From contig NC_053392.1 of the NCBI RefSeq assembly GCF_905171765.1, forward strand, positions 341,279,010 to 341,343,009: DNA of 64,000 nucleotides, in the 5' to 3' direction. The notes beneath the pieces were generated by a model. The model saw only the letters and a program-made list of their open reading frames with translations, did not search any database and had not been told where the DNA came from. This DNA is from Bufo bufo (taxonomy: Eukaryota; Chordata; Amphibia; Anura; Bufonidae). Position numbers and translations under genes: made by a program. Shown here in pieces: positions 10,344-21,003 of the stretch (its first letter is position 1; every line of letters starts with the position of its first letter).

Positions 10344-13300
10344 GGGGCTGAGTAGGGGCTCCAAGAGAGCTGCGGTCTTTGATGTAACACATAGATCTCT
10401 CCCAGCAATAGTTTGCTTGCAGGAAACACACTTGACGAAGGAGACCAGGGATGGGATAGGCAGACCATGGATGCAATATGCCTTCCACTCAGTGTATTCA
10501 TCATACGCGAGAGGGGTAAGCATATTAATACATCGGGACATAGATATAAAAATAGTGAAAGTAACTATAGATAGGGATGGTTGCTATGTCCTGTTGGACT
10601 GTATACTGGAAGGTAGGGCGTGGTTATTAGTAAGTGTGTACATACCCCCACAATTTAAAATTGACGTCCTATTAAAAATTTATGATACAGCACTTAAGGC
10701 AGGGGATAAATTACTGTTGGTGGCTGGAGATTTCAATAATGTTATGGATGCAAGAATAGATAGATTTAATTTGGGGAATAAGCAAGATCCCCGTATGGGA
10801 TCCAAATTACACACTTTCACTAAAGATATGGGCTGGATTGACATTTGGAGGGTTATGCACCCTAACTTGTACAAAAAAAGAGCAAGGATTTAACAAGGTA
10901 AAAAAATCTCATTTTATTAATTATAAATCACATGGACATTACAGGTGAGACTCAAAAGGGACAGAACATGGAGACTGGGCCACAAAAGGGCTCTGCAATG
11001 TGGAGAATCACAATGGGGAATAATGTGACCATATACAGCAGGTAACAGCTAATTAACAGAAACTACTCCAATATTCACAGCTTCTGTTAATTGTCTGTTA
11101 CCTGCTGTATATGGTCACATTATTCCCCATTGTGATTCTCCACATTGCAGAGCCCTTTTGTGGCCCAGTCTCCATGTTCTGTCCCTTTTGAGTCTCACCT
11201 GTAATGTCCATTTGATTTATAATTAATAAAATGAGATTTTTTTACCTTGTTAAATCCTTGCTCTTTTTTTGTACAAGTTGCAGTAAGTTGGGGAGTGAGG
11301 TTCAGTTTTTGGGTTATTGTAGGCTCTAACGGGTTATGCACCCTAATTCACGGAAATATTCGTGTTTTTCAAAGACTCACAAGACTCTATCACGGATAGA
11401 TTTAGTGTTCACAAACGATAAAAGCTCACTCGAAATTGTAGGGGTGAAATATGGGCAACGGGGAGTTTCGGATCACAATCCAATTAATATAAATCAAAAC
11501 ACAAAAAATAAAAAAAAGAGGAATGAACATAAGTATTGGATGGATAAATATGATGGATACACATGATAAGATCTTGCGAGAGATAAGAGAGTTTTTTGAG
11601 ATGAATGATGGATCAACGACAGTTAATATAATAGGGAGGCTGCCAAGGCCTTTATTAGAGGGATTATTACAAAGTATACAGTGCTATATAAGAAAGGAAT
11701 AAGGGAGAAAATAACAACACTAGAAGGTGAGGCAGAAAAAAATTAAAATAACTACATTGCAAATCCCACAGATCAAAACTATACTTCCTGGATAGAGAAG
11801 GCCTCGGAACTAAAGGATGAACTGTTCCTATTGGCAGAACAACAAAAAAAAAATTACGTAAGGGATAATTATATCCATGCACATATCCCTGGTAAGAAAT
11901 TAGCGGCCTTGGTAGCAACCCAAACAAAAAAGAATAAGTATATCCACTGTATAACGGATTAAACAGGATATAAAAATACTGAGCAAACAGCCAAAATAGA
12001 GTTAGCAAAATAGAGTTAGCAAATACAACTGTTTTTGGATGAAATCACTATATCGAGGTTAACAATAGATAAACATAAGTCCCTGGAAGCTCCCCTGACC
12101 CCGCTAGAAGTGTATGAGATGCTAAATGGGATGACAAAGAACAAGGCTCCAGGCATGGATGGCATCCCGTTTGAGGTGTACGTGCAATACAAAGAAATAC
12201 TAATTCCGAAACTGCTTACAGTTTGGGAGTTAGCGAAACAGGTGGGCAAACTGCCAGACTCTATGCGGGAAGCCTTGATCACACTTATCCTAAAGCCAGG
12301 TAAGGACCCGGCCCTGATGGACTGATTACCACAGATAATAAAATATTAGCTAAGATTTTGGCAAGTAGACTCAGGAGAGTTATCTCGGTGCTTGTTCATG
12401 AGGATCTGTCGGGATTCATGTTGGGCAAAACTACCACGGAGAATATCATGAGATATTTTGTGAATACCCAGTTTGAACCCACAAATCGCGGAGAACGGTT
12501 GATTGTAACTATAGACGCCTCAAAGGCTTTCGACACGATAGAATGGCCCTTCCTGTTCAACACAATGAAGAAAATGGGATTTGGGGATTGCTTTGTTACA
12601 TGGGTAAAACTACTGTATATGGAAATTTCTGCAAAGCTGATAGTAAATGGAGAACACTCAGATGGCATACCAATTGGCAGAGGGGTTAGACAGGGATGCC
12701 CCCTCTCCCCTCTGCTCTTTGCTATAGCTATTGAACCGCTTGCAGACATGATTAGACAGGATCCGGAAATTGGGGGGTTTAGATATGATACCCACGAGGA
12801 AAAAATTGCTTTGTATGCGGACGATATTATGTTATTTGTGGGCTCACATGGGTCACTGGATAGGATATTTCAGGGATTTGAGCAATTTGGTAAATATGCG
12901 GGACTTAGTATAAACTGGTCTAAATCGGCATGTATCCCGATTGACCCTCTGAGCGACTTTAGACCAGGGCAGTTGGAAATCAGGACGAAGAACGAACCCG
13001 TTAAATATTTGGGAATTCAGATCACCCCAGACCCCAATTAAGGAAATTAAGAAGAAAATAGAGGTATGGAAAAGGATGCACATGTCAATGGCAGGTCGTA
13101 TTTCACTAGTTAAGATGTGCGTACTACCCGCTCTGAACTATATTCTGTGGAATACACCAGTGATAATCCCCAAAAAACACTTTAAAATAATAGTTAGCTT
13201 ATTGACCGATTTAATATGGCGAGGAAAGAAACCGAGGATAAAGGCACAGATATTGAATATTCAGGAGAGGGAGGGCGGACTATCCGTACCAGACTTGGAA

Positions 13301-14433
13301 CTCTATTTTAGGGCAGGGATTATAAAAAATATGATAATATGGATTAATACGCAAAGTTACAAAAATTTAATAGCATTGACAAATAAAAGACTGGAGAAAT
13401 GTAATATCTTTCAAGTTATGGAAACGGGGGTTCTGGCCCAACAGGGAGGTAAATATAGATCTTTGATCCTGCTGATGGCCAATTATTGGGAGATGGTAAA
13501 AGAACTATGGTCCCAAACTGGGCCTTATGCAGACACCATACTATGGGACAATATTAGTCTCACAGAATTAGAGTCACTTGATCAGAAGATCTGGTGGAAA
13601 TACGGAATATACAAACTGGGACAGGTATGGGAGGAGGGGGATGTGGTACCCTATGGAGAGTTGGAAAGAAGTACCAACTCAAGAATGTAGGGTTGAGGTT
13701 CTATTACTTACAATTACAACATGCACTGTATAAGACGATAGGGAAAGGCACACAAATAGCCACTTTGCCACAACCCCTGGAGAATATTACTGAGTTAAGA
13801 CCTGGTAAGAAACTGATCTCAAAAATATACCAATGGTTGTCGCACCAAAAGAACAATAATAGAGCAGTTGATATCCTGATCCATAAATGGCAGGGCACTC
13901 TGGAACCTGTCCGGGAAGACTTTTGGGATTCAGCTATACAGGCAAAGACTAAGGTTTCAAGGAATTTCTCTCATAGAATAATTCAATTTAATATATTGTA
14001 TCGTCTCTACTACTCTCCTAAAAAGCTAATGAAGTACTATAGTACCAAAGTCTTTACTTGCCAAAAGTGCGGAGAGATAGGGGTAGACGATATTCATATA
14101 TTATGGACATGCATACAAATCCAAAACTACTGGGCAAAGATAATTGAAAAAATTTAGGAATAGCATCAGTTTATAGTGCCCAGGCATTTTGAGGAATGTA
14201 TCTTAGGGGTGCTGGATGGGGTGGAAGGTCCTCAATATAGGGAAATTACAACTAAACTACTGTTCCAGGCCAGGAAATGCATAGTTGGGCACTGGGGGGG
14301 CAGTAAGGCCCCTACAGTTAAAGAATGGGAGAACCGCACAAGGATGTCGTTAGCCAGTGAGGATGTTTGCTTGACCGGGTTGAAGAAAAAACATAGATTT
14401 GCCAGGACGTGGCAGAGGTGGCTAAATAAATAA
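10318..14433 (+). pseudogene. L1 ORF2: endonuclease, reverse transcriptase, zinc knuckle
   Basis: The APE-like endonuclease starts MRIISWNIRGLS, with VCLQETHL, VAGDFNNV and, after the fold-back insertion, RIDLVFTND and GVSDHNPI. The RT region spans about 12060-13030: KNKAPGMDGIPFEV, TIDASKAFDTIEWPFL, GVRQGCPLSPLLF and the catalytic YADDIMLF, then EPVKYLGIQI. The C-terminal part (13076-14433) has GRISLVKMCVLPALNYI, a Cys/His cluster CQKCGEIGVDDIHILWTC and a terminal WQRWLNK. ORF2 nicks the target and reverse-transcribes the LINE RNA at the nick. At least five frame breaks plus the 465-bp insert at 10866 disable it. Confidence 0.88.
10850..11346. mobile_element. Fold-back (snap-back) insert with 16-bp duplication
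   Basis: Two arms of about 198 bp (10864-11062 and 11082-11279) are near-perfect inverted complements around a loop of about 19 bp. A 51-bp unpaired tail (11280-11330) follows the right arm. The insert is flanked by GGGTTATGCACCCTAA at 10850-10865 and 11331-11346. Removing it restores the L1 endonuclease frame (DIWRVMHPN continuing into SRKYSCFSK). The 16-bp duplication is longer than usual for TIR DNA transposons and suggests LINE-type target-primed integration. No coding capacity. Confidence 0.85.
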
Positions 14434-14678
14434 AAACTGAGGGTTGGTGGGGGAGAGGGACAATGGAGGGAGGACGGCGACAAAAATGTTTTTTTTTCTT
14501 TCTTTTCTTTCTTTTTTGATGGCAACCGACATATAATGGGTGGGGAGGTAGGGAAATACTTATAATGCAACTACTATGTAACTATGTATGAAAAAGATGT
14601 TTTGTGGAAAACTTTGTATGAATTGGAAAGTTGTAATAAAGATTTATTTAAATAAAAAAAAAGACAAAAAAATAAATA
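14434..14678 (+). other. L1 3' untranslated region and A-rich tail
   Basis: It follows the ORF2 stop, contains a T/C-rich tract, an AATAAAG-type signal near 14635 and an A-rich tail that abuts the right target duplication. Confidence 0.8.
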
Positions 14679-14691
14679 AAAGTGGTGGGAC
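14679..14691. repeat. Right 13-bp target duplication of the L1 insertion
   Basis: AAAGTGGTGGGAC, partner of 1810-1822. Confidence 0.92.
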
Positions 14692-15363
14692 ACATAAACA
14701 ACGTCTTCCTCAAAATATTGCATGAATATGTTTGCGTAAGTTGGGGCCACATTGGACCCCATGGACACGCCCCATTTCTGCACATAGTATGTGTCCTGGA
14801 ACAGAAAATTATTGTGTATCAAGATGGTATTCAGAAGGATTACAATAAAATCACACGCTTGTGCAGAAAGATAGGACATCCCCAATAACCGTAATACCGT
14901 GGCAACCCCCTTGTCATGATAAAGAGGTATAGAGGGAGGCAACATCAAATGAAGCCAGGATCACAGTTTGTATATATTACAAATCGACCTCCTCCAATTT
15001 AACCAGGAAATCTGATGTGTCACGTATATATGAAGTACTCCAACTGCAAAACTGCGCAAAATTTTGTCAATGTGACTAAACACAGAGTCTGATCCTGATA
15101 CAATGGGGCGACCTGGAGGGTCAATCAGGGATTTATGTATTTTAGGGTATATATACATAACCGGAGTTACCGGATGTGTCACAATTAAATACTCAGCAAG
15201 ATCATTATCAAGGACCCCTGCTGTTAATGCATCAGAAAGACTCTGTTTAATTACCGTGCAAATACCAAATTTTGGATCAGTATGGATGACCTGATAGACA
15301 TTGGTATCACTAAGTTGTCTCAATACCTCCGCAACATACTTATGTGTATCCATGATGACAACA
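14692..15363 (-). pseudogene. Penelope-like RT, central part
   Basis: Minus strand. GGAVVIMDTHKYVAEVLRQL leads into IYPKIHKSLIDPPGRPIVSG (the Penelope RT motif around PKIHK and RPIVSG) and, after a frameshift near 14960, FLFQDTYYVQKWGVSMGSN with APTYANIFMQYFEEDV. The MGSNVAPTYAN stretch is the RT motif preceding the YIDD active site, which lies on the far side of the L1 at about 1785. Confidence 0.85.
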
Positions 15364-16103
15364 GCGCCACCGAGGGCCAGCGCCACCCATAAGCAAGGTA
15401 CGCCCCCGTGTAGAGCGCACTCTTGCTGGAGGCGCGGGCCCACGGTGCCGCCTCCTAGCTAATTTATTCACTTCACTTGCCTCTGTGTAATCTCGCACAG
15501 ATGCATTAGCAGAAGCATCGTCGAGCGAAGTGCGCATGCGCTGTCTTCCAGCGCACCTTGTTCGACGATGCCTCTGCCAGTGCGCTTGTGCGAGATTACA
15601 CAGAGGCAAGTGAAGTGAATAAATTAGCTAGGAGGCAGCGCTGGGCAGGGAGGGGATCTGTGGATGACACTTATGGGGATCTGTGGTGGATGACAGGGGG
15701 ATCTGTGAATGACATGTGGGGATCTGTGGATGACACTGTGGGGATCTGTAGATGACACTTGTGGGGATCTGTGGATGACAATTATGGGGATCTGTGGATG
15801 ACATTTGTGGGGATTTGTGGATGACACTTATGGGGATCTTTGGATGACACTTGTGGGGATTTATGGATGACACTTGTGGGGATCGGTGGATGACACTTAT
15901 GGGGATCTGTGGATGACATGGTATGTAGCTGGAGGGAGAAAAACGTGGCATTACCACAATGAAGGGTACAGTCTGTATAAATCAGTGGGCGACAAAAAAG
16001 GGGTAGGTCAAAGGGCGTGGTCAATAGGCGGCGTCAAGGGGGGGCAGCAAAATTAGCTTTAGCCTAGGGTGGCAAAAATCCTTGCACAAGTCCTGGCGCC
16101 ACC
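15364..16103. mobile_element. Non-autonomous hAT MITE with minisatellite, 8-bp duplication
   Basis: GCGCCACC flanks the element at 15364-15371 and 16096-16103. The element is 15372-16095 (724 bp). One end reads CAGGACTTGTGCAAGG on the minus strand, like the CAGGGCCGG-type ends of hAT elements; the other begins GAGGGCCAGCGCC. Inside is an inverted repeat (about 15450-15530 against 15565-15645), followed by a 23-24 bp minisatellite (about 15655-15925, unit like GGGGATCTGTGGATGACAC). Removing it plus one duplication rejoins the Penelope frame across KPADKGGA and GGAVVIMD. Confidence 0.85.
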
Positions 16104-16968
16104 TTTATCTGCCGGCTTTACAATAACACTGGGATAATTTTTAAGTTGTACAATTGCTTCCACCTCAGAAGAGGTGAGATTGGGATGCCTAAAGTCAGAA
16201 TCAGAGTGTACGGCCTTAAGCAAATCAATCTCAGATTTTACAGCAGATATGTACGCTTCAATAGCTGGTTCATTCACAATGGGATTAAAATCACTTTTAG
16301 AGGACAGATTGACCATTCCCAGAGTGAATTCACTCAATCGGGATGTGTCAATACGCCTCTTGTCTTTAAACCATACTTTCAACCTATTTGGTCGAAAAAA
16401 AGAAAATAAATCAAACTCAAGGTCAAACCAGTTAATATGTGCATTAGGGCAAAAAGAGAGGCCCTTACTAAGAACACTCACAAGATGTATTTCCATATTT
16501 TACTGTTTCATGTACTTATAGTATTATGGTGTGAGGAGAACCCTCATGGGCTTATGGATTGGATCTATGGGGATGATGGGGGTGGGTCCTACACTGACGT
16601 GTGTGACCCTACCCAATATTCTCTTCAGCAAGGGTGATGCCTACTTGATGGTGGACATTCATCCTACCCGACGGTCTGCTTTTCCTGTATTGCTCCTTCT
16701 TATATATTTTATATTGAGATACTTGTTCGGCCGGTGTAGAATGTGACAATTGGACATTCACGATGATCAGCGCATGCGCTGGGAATTGTGTAATCTGTTG
16801 CCCTTTTCCAATATGGCCGTAGGAGGTGAGAATGATACACAGCGCAAACTCTACAGATGCTGGTATGTCATGCTGGGCATGCGCGATGTAGATACAGACA
16901 CGCCATGGATGGCGTCCATTACACATGAGGTTGCATCGCTTCTGGTTAGTGTGGCTCACATTCACCCT
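16104..16968 (-). pseudogene. Penelope-like N-terminal coding region
   Basis: Minus-strand frame from about 16496: LSKGLSFCPNAHINWFDLE, FSFFRPNRLKVWF, SKSDFNPIVNEPAIEAYISA, then the landmark VIVKPADKGGA. The LSKGLSFCP and KPADKGG motifs are standard in Penelope-like elements upstream of the RT fingers. A further open stretch (16965-16609) may be an N-terminal extension but carries no motif I recognise. Confidence 0.75.
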
Positions 16969-17370
16969 TAATCATCCCCATTGATTAATTCGTTGCACAT
17001 GGCACTTTATTACTGTTTTATTAATTACTATGGCGCTCACTGGCTGTATATTAGTGTATTATTGATTACATATGGAATTTTTTTCATATGTGATCATTGT
17101 ACACTGATCACACATATTTATTCACTTTTTAAAAAATTATGGTCTATATGCAATTTTTATACATTCTTTAATCATGTATGTATGAATAACAATATGTTAT
17201 GTCTTGATTGAATAATTGATCATCATAAGTTGAGAAGATGTTTTCATTGCACATTAGTAATTTTTTATGTATATATACTGGTCATTTGGTCCTGTTTCTT
17301 TGCTTGAAAAAAGCTCTGGTATTGAGCCGAAACGTTGCCTTGCCACATGGGTGAATAAAGTTTTTGTATC
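16969..17370. other. Penelope 5' end with hammerhead-like motif
   Basis: Non-coding, AT-rich. At 17303-17335 on the plus strand CTTGAAAAA, an AGCTC/GAGCC stem and CCGAAACG occur in the order of a hammerhead core (CUGAUGA, stem II, GAAA), but the first core motif is degenerate. Hammerhead ribozymes are known in Penelope terminal repeats. Here the motif is antisense to the RT, which could reflect an inverted terminal repeat at the 5' end. An AATAAAG follows, then an AT microsatellite (about 17371-17400). Confidence 0.3.
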
Positions 17371-17405
17371 ATGCATATATATATATATATATGTATATAT
17401 GTATA

Positions 17406-18362
17406 TGAGGTGGCGGACGGTCTCCTGAGGGATCTCCTCCCAGACCTGGACTAAAGCACATGGAGGGCTGTGCGGCCCTCCAAAGAAATGCCACCCCATA
17501 CCATTACTGACCCAATGCCAAACCGGTCATGCTGGAGGATGTTGCAGGCAGCAGAACGTTCTCCACGGCGTCTCCAGACTCTGTCACGTCTGTCACATGT
17601 GCTCAGTGTGAACCTGCTTTCATCTGTGAAGAGCACAGGGCGCCAGTGGCGAATTTGCCAATCTTGGTGTTCTCTGGCAAATGCCAAACGTCCTGCACGG
17701 TGTTGGGCTGTAAGCACAACCCCCACCTGTGGATGTTGGGCCCTCATATCACCCTCATGGAGTCTGTTTCTGACCGTTTGAGCAGACACATGCACATTTG
17801 TGGCCTGCTGGAGGTCATTTTGCAGGGCTCTGGCAGTGCTCCTCCTGTTCCTCCTTGCACAAAGGCGGAGGTAGCGTTCCTGCTGCTGGGTTGTTGCCCT
17901 CCTACGGCCTCCTCCACGTCTCCTGATGTACTGGCCTGTCTCCTGGTAGCGCCTCCATGCTCTGGACACTATGCTGACAGACACAGCAAACCTTCTTGCC
18001 ACAGCTCGCATTGATGTGCCATCCTGGATAAGCTGCACTACCTGAGCCACTTGTGTGGGTTGTAGACTCCGTCTCATGCTACCACTAGAGTGAAAGCACC
18101 ACCAGCATTCAAAAGTGACCAAAACATCAGCCAGGAAACATAGGAACTGAGAAGTGGTCTGTGATCACCACCTGCAGAACCACTTCTTTATTGGGGGTGT
18201 CTTGCTAATTGCCTATAATTTCCACCTGTTGTCTATCCCATTTTCACAACAGCATGTGAAATTGATTGTCACTCAGTGGACAGTTTGATTTCACAGAAGT
18301 GTGATTGACTTGGACTTACATTGTGTTGTTTAAGTGTTCCCTTTATTTTTTTGAGCAGTGTA
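17406..18362 (-). mobile_element. Tc1-like transposon, deleted and truncated
   Basis: Right end: the minus-strand terminus CACTGCTCAAAAAAATAAAG at 18360, next to a TA. Transposase starts at [20 protein letters not shown] (about 18080), with a paired-like HTH ([20 protein letters not shown]), a [10 protein letters not shown] basic hinge, the second HTH, the first catalytic Asp in VLFTDESRF and [10 protein letters not shown]. The frame then breaks, and only the C-terminal piece VQVWEEIPQETVRHLI remains before the sequence runs into a TA-rich microsatellite. The region with the second Asp and the Glu is gone, as is the left terminal repeat. Tc1 transposases cut and paste at TA sites. Confidence 0.88.
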
Positions 18363-18375
18363 TATATTTGTATCA

Positions 18376-18378
<3 letters not shown>

Positions 18379-18425
<47 letters not shown>
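18379..18425. repeat. AT microsatellite
   Basis: An uninterrupted (AT)n run beside the Tc1 end. A similar TTTGTATCATG-(AT)n sequence lies on the other side of the Tc1 remnant at about 17356-17400. Confidence 0.95.
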
Positions 18426-18426
<1 letters not shown>

Positions 18427-18554
18427 CATCTTGCCAAACTATTGGGATCATGTGTTTAAGAGAAGGGCCTAATCCAAAGTCCTTAATTTTGGGATTTGCC
18501 CAATATATGACAAAAGTAATAAAATAAACATTTCACAATTTAAAGTTGCAGTAT

Positions 18555-19052
18555 TTAAAGGGAACCTGTCATCAACTTTATGCTGCCCATACTAACGGCA
18601 GCATAAAGAAGAGACAGGTGAGTTGATTTCAGTGGTCTGAAATTTAAAAGTTAAAAGTAAATGGTTGCCAAGAACCAACATCACAATCATTGCAGACTGG
18701 GCCTGGAAAAGAGTCCCGGCCACCTGAGAAGAGTCATGGTTAGTCATATATTCCTGCTCTTCCTGCCCACCTGCTGATGACTGACGTCTTCTACCTAGTT
18801 TTCTCCCTTTCTCTCTAGGAGAGAACTGCCAACCATCAGCAGATAGGCGGGGAGAGCAGGAGATTATGAATAACCATGACTCTTCTAATGTAGATTTGAC
18901 TCTAAGGCCTGTGCTGCAATAATTATGATGCTGGTTCTCCGCAACCACTTACTTTAGTTCATGAGTGACAGACCGCTGAAATCAGTATTTCTGTCACAAT
19001 TTTATGCTGCCCTCAGTGACGTCAGCATACAGTTAATGACAGGTTTCCTTTA
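18555..19052. mobile_element. T2/Kolobok-type MITE
   Basis: Ends are TTAAAGGGAACCTGTCAT and, inverted, ATGACAGGTTTCCTTTA, with a further inverted match around TTTATGCTGCC. The flanking TTAA is intact on the left and TTTA on the right. Ends of the form TTAAAGG with TTAA duplications are typical of the amphibian T2 MITE family. Non-coding. Confidence 0.8.
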
Positions 19053-19972
19053 GCTTTCTGAAAATCAGTCATCATTATTATGTTGCATGTATTATCAGTG
19101 TAAATGACATAACCTCTGATGATTCTGCTGTTAATAATAAGTTGACTACATTTTGTAGCCCTGCAGTTTGCTCGTAGTTTCTATAAAACCTGACCTCTGT
19201 GACCTATTTTTGCTCATCAGAAGCTTCTTAATAGTTCTATGAACCATTAAATGTAAATGTCTACAAGGTTTTACGATCACTTAGCATGGGGTTGTAATTC
19301 TTGATTATGTTTAAAACCAAAACAGAAACTGTATTTATGGCATTGCCAATAGAAATGTGTAAGGTACTGTCCTTTATTGTCTTATTATTTTACAGGATGA
19401 CATCTGGACATAGTGTTGGAGGCAAACCAATTTTTATTTTTCCTATATTCATGTACAGGAAGCTTTGGAATTGTTATTTTGACACTTTATGGTGGTATTC
19501 TTTGAACATTGTAGTAGTACTAGAGCACTGTATGGTAGCATTTTCCTACCATTACATATCATGTTCATTCAGAAAATCATTGTGTCAGGAAAGGGTTAAT
19601 GTTCCAATGGAACACAGATAAGAAAAGTGGTTTATCATCTGAGAAGCATTTTGGATAATTTGCCAGTACTTAATTCGCTAGCATTCAGTGTTAAAGATAT
19701 AAAATGAATCCACATTGACTAAATACTATATTATTAGGCAAAACTCCTTGATCTCCTTGATCTCAACATCGAGGATCTGGGGAGTATATGAGAGTCTTTT
19801 TAGGCTGTTTTAGTGAAATCTGTTACTAAAAAGAGAGTTTAAATTAGACGAAATGAACACTAAAGACTGTTTACTAAAACATAAATAAAAGGAATACCTA
19901 GATACACAGATAATACATAGAAATGGCCAAATATGATAAAATCCTAATGAATAAGGCTAATAATCTCATGTT
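19053..19972. other. No feature recognised
   Basis: AT-rich sequence with scattered short frames; no motif, repeat end or conserved domain seen. Confidence 0.5.
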
Positions 19973-20210
19973 TTAGGGTACTTTTACACTAGCGTCTTTC
20001 TTTTCCGGCATAGAGTTCCGTCCTAGGGGCTCTATACCGGAAAAGAACTGATCAGTTTTATCCTAATACATTCTGAATGGAGAGAAATCAGTTTAGGATG
20101 CATCAGGATGTCTTCAGTTCAGTCTTTTTGACTTTTCAGGACGAGATAATACTGCATGTTTGCGGTTTTATCTCCAACCAAAATAACTCAACACTTGCCT
20201 GAATGTCGAA
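19973..20210. mobile_element. PIF/Harbinger-type MITE fragment
   Basis: After TTA it begins GGGTACTTTTACACTAGCG and continues with TTCTTTTCCGGCATAGAGTT. This matches in reverse the right end of the complete MITE at 36701-37231. Only one end is present; homology fades after about 20160. Confidence 0.65.
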
Positions 20211-20230
20211 GTCATTGGCCCACAAGCAAC

Positions 20231-20998
20231 TTAAGCAGGGAGGAATCATGACTTTAGATGGAAAAAATGACGAATATTCTAAAAACTAATATATAGCACG
20301 AATATATTCGTTTTTTAGAATATTTGTCTTTTTTATTTTTCAATCTGTACAGTTGTTCCACTTTGGCATACTCCTCCCCAACAAGCGTCCTCATCACCAT
20401 GGGAATGCCTGGGGGTTAGAATATACCATCGGATCTGAGTTTTCACGATTTCACTGAGATCGTGAAAACTCAGATCCGATGGTATAGTCTAACCTCCAGG
20501 CGTTTCCATGGTGATGGGGACGCTTGTCGGGGAGGAGTATGCCGAAGTGGAACAACTGTACAGATTGAAAAAGAAAAAAGACGAATATTCTAAAAAACAA
20601 ATGTATTCGATATAGTGCTATATATTTGTTTTTTTGAATATTCGTAATATTCTAAAACAAGAATATATAGCAATATAGTGAATATTCGGAAAAAAACGAA
20701 TGTAGAGCAATTTAGCTAATATACTGCTAAAATCTTCTTTGTCTAATAGTTGTAATTTCAGATTGGAAAAAAAATTAAGACTATTAAAAAAAAAAAAGAT
20801 TATAGCACTATATTAGCTAAATTGCTCTATATTTTTTTTTTAATATTCGCTGCATTGCTATATATTCTTGTTTTAGAATATTACGAATATTCTGAAAAAC
20901 GAATATAGCACTATATTAGCTATATTGCTCTATATATTAGTTTTTTAGAATATTCGTCATTTTTTTTCCATCTGAAGTCATGATTCCTCCCTGCTTAA
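20231..20998. mobile_element. AT-rich palindromic element with nested hairpins
   Basis: Ends TTAAGCAGGGAGGAATCATG and its complement CATGATTCCTCCCTGCTTAA enclose further inverted repeats. One is a near-perfect hairpin of about 235 bp (20337-20572). Several are based on GAATATTCG. A third copy of one end resumes at 24638 on the other side of the 3.6-kb insertion. Together they look like a hAT-derived fold-back element whose outer end is the GCTCATTGCTAG near 24755; the family is inferred from general frog repeat knowledge. Confidence 0.65.
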
Positions 20999-21003
20999 GT
21001 AAC

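Larger units (their letters stand above)
1823..14678 (+). mobile_element. L1/Tx1-superfamily LINE with passenger insertions
   Basis: The element lies between 13-bp duplications. It has a 5' untranslated region (1823-3159 plus 9036-9237), ORF1 (9238-10343), ORF2 with APE-type endonuclease, RT and C-terminal zinc knuckle (10318-14433), a short 3' region and an A-rich tail (about 14640-14678). Without the Gypsy (3160-9030 plus one 5-bp duplication) and the fold-back insert (10866-11330 plus one 16-bp duplication) it would be roughly 6.5 kb, a plausible full-length L1. Both ORFs are broken. No sequence-specific target is evident, which argues for L1-like rather than site-specific Tx1 behaviour, although the clade cannot be fixed by eye. 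Confidence 0.85.
751..17360 (-). mobile_element. Penelope-like element, split by later insertions
   Basis: Reading right to left on the minus strand, three coding blocks join into one Penelope-type polyprotein: an N-terminal block (about 16740-16104), a reverse transcriptase block (15363-14692), and the RT catalytic part plus GIY-YIG nuclease (1809-751). The blocks are continuous once a hAT MITE (15372-16095) and an L1 with its own passengers (1823-14678) are removed. Both insertions have matching target duplications. Penelope-like elements are retroelements in which an RT is fused to a GIY-YIG endonuclease. This copy has several frameshifts and stops, so it is dead. The right boundary near 17360, just before an AT microsatellite, is approximate, and the left boundary is not seen. 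Confidence 0.8.
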
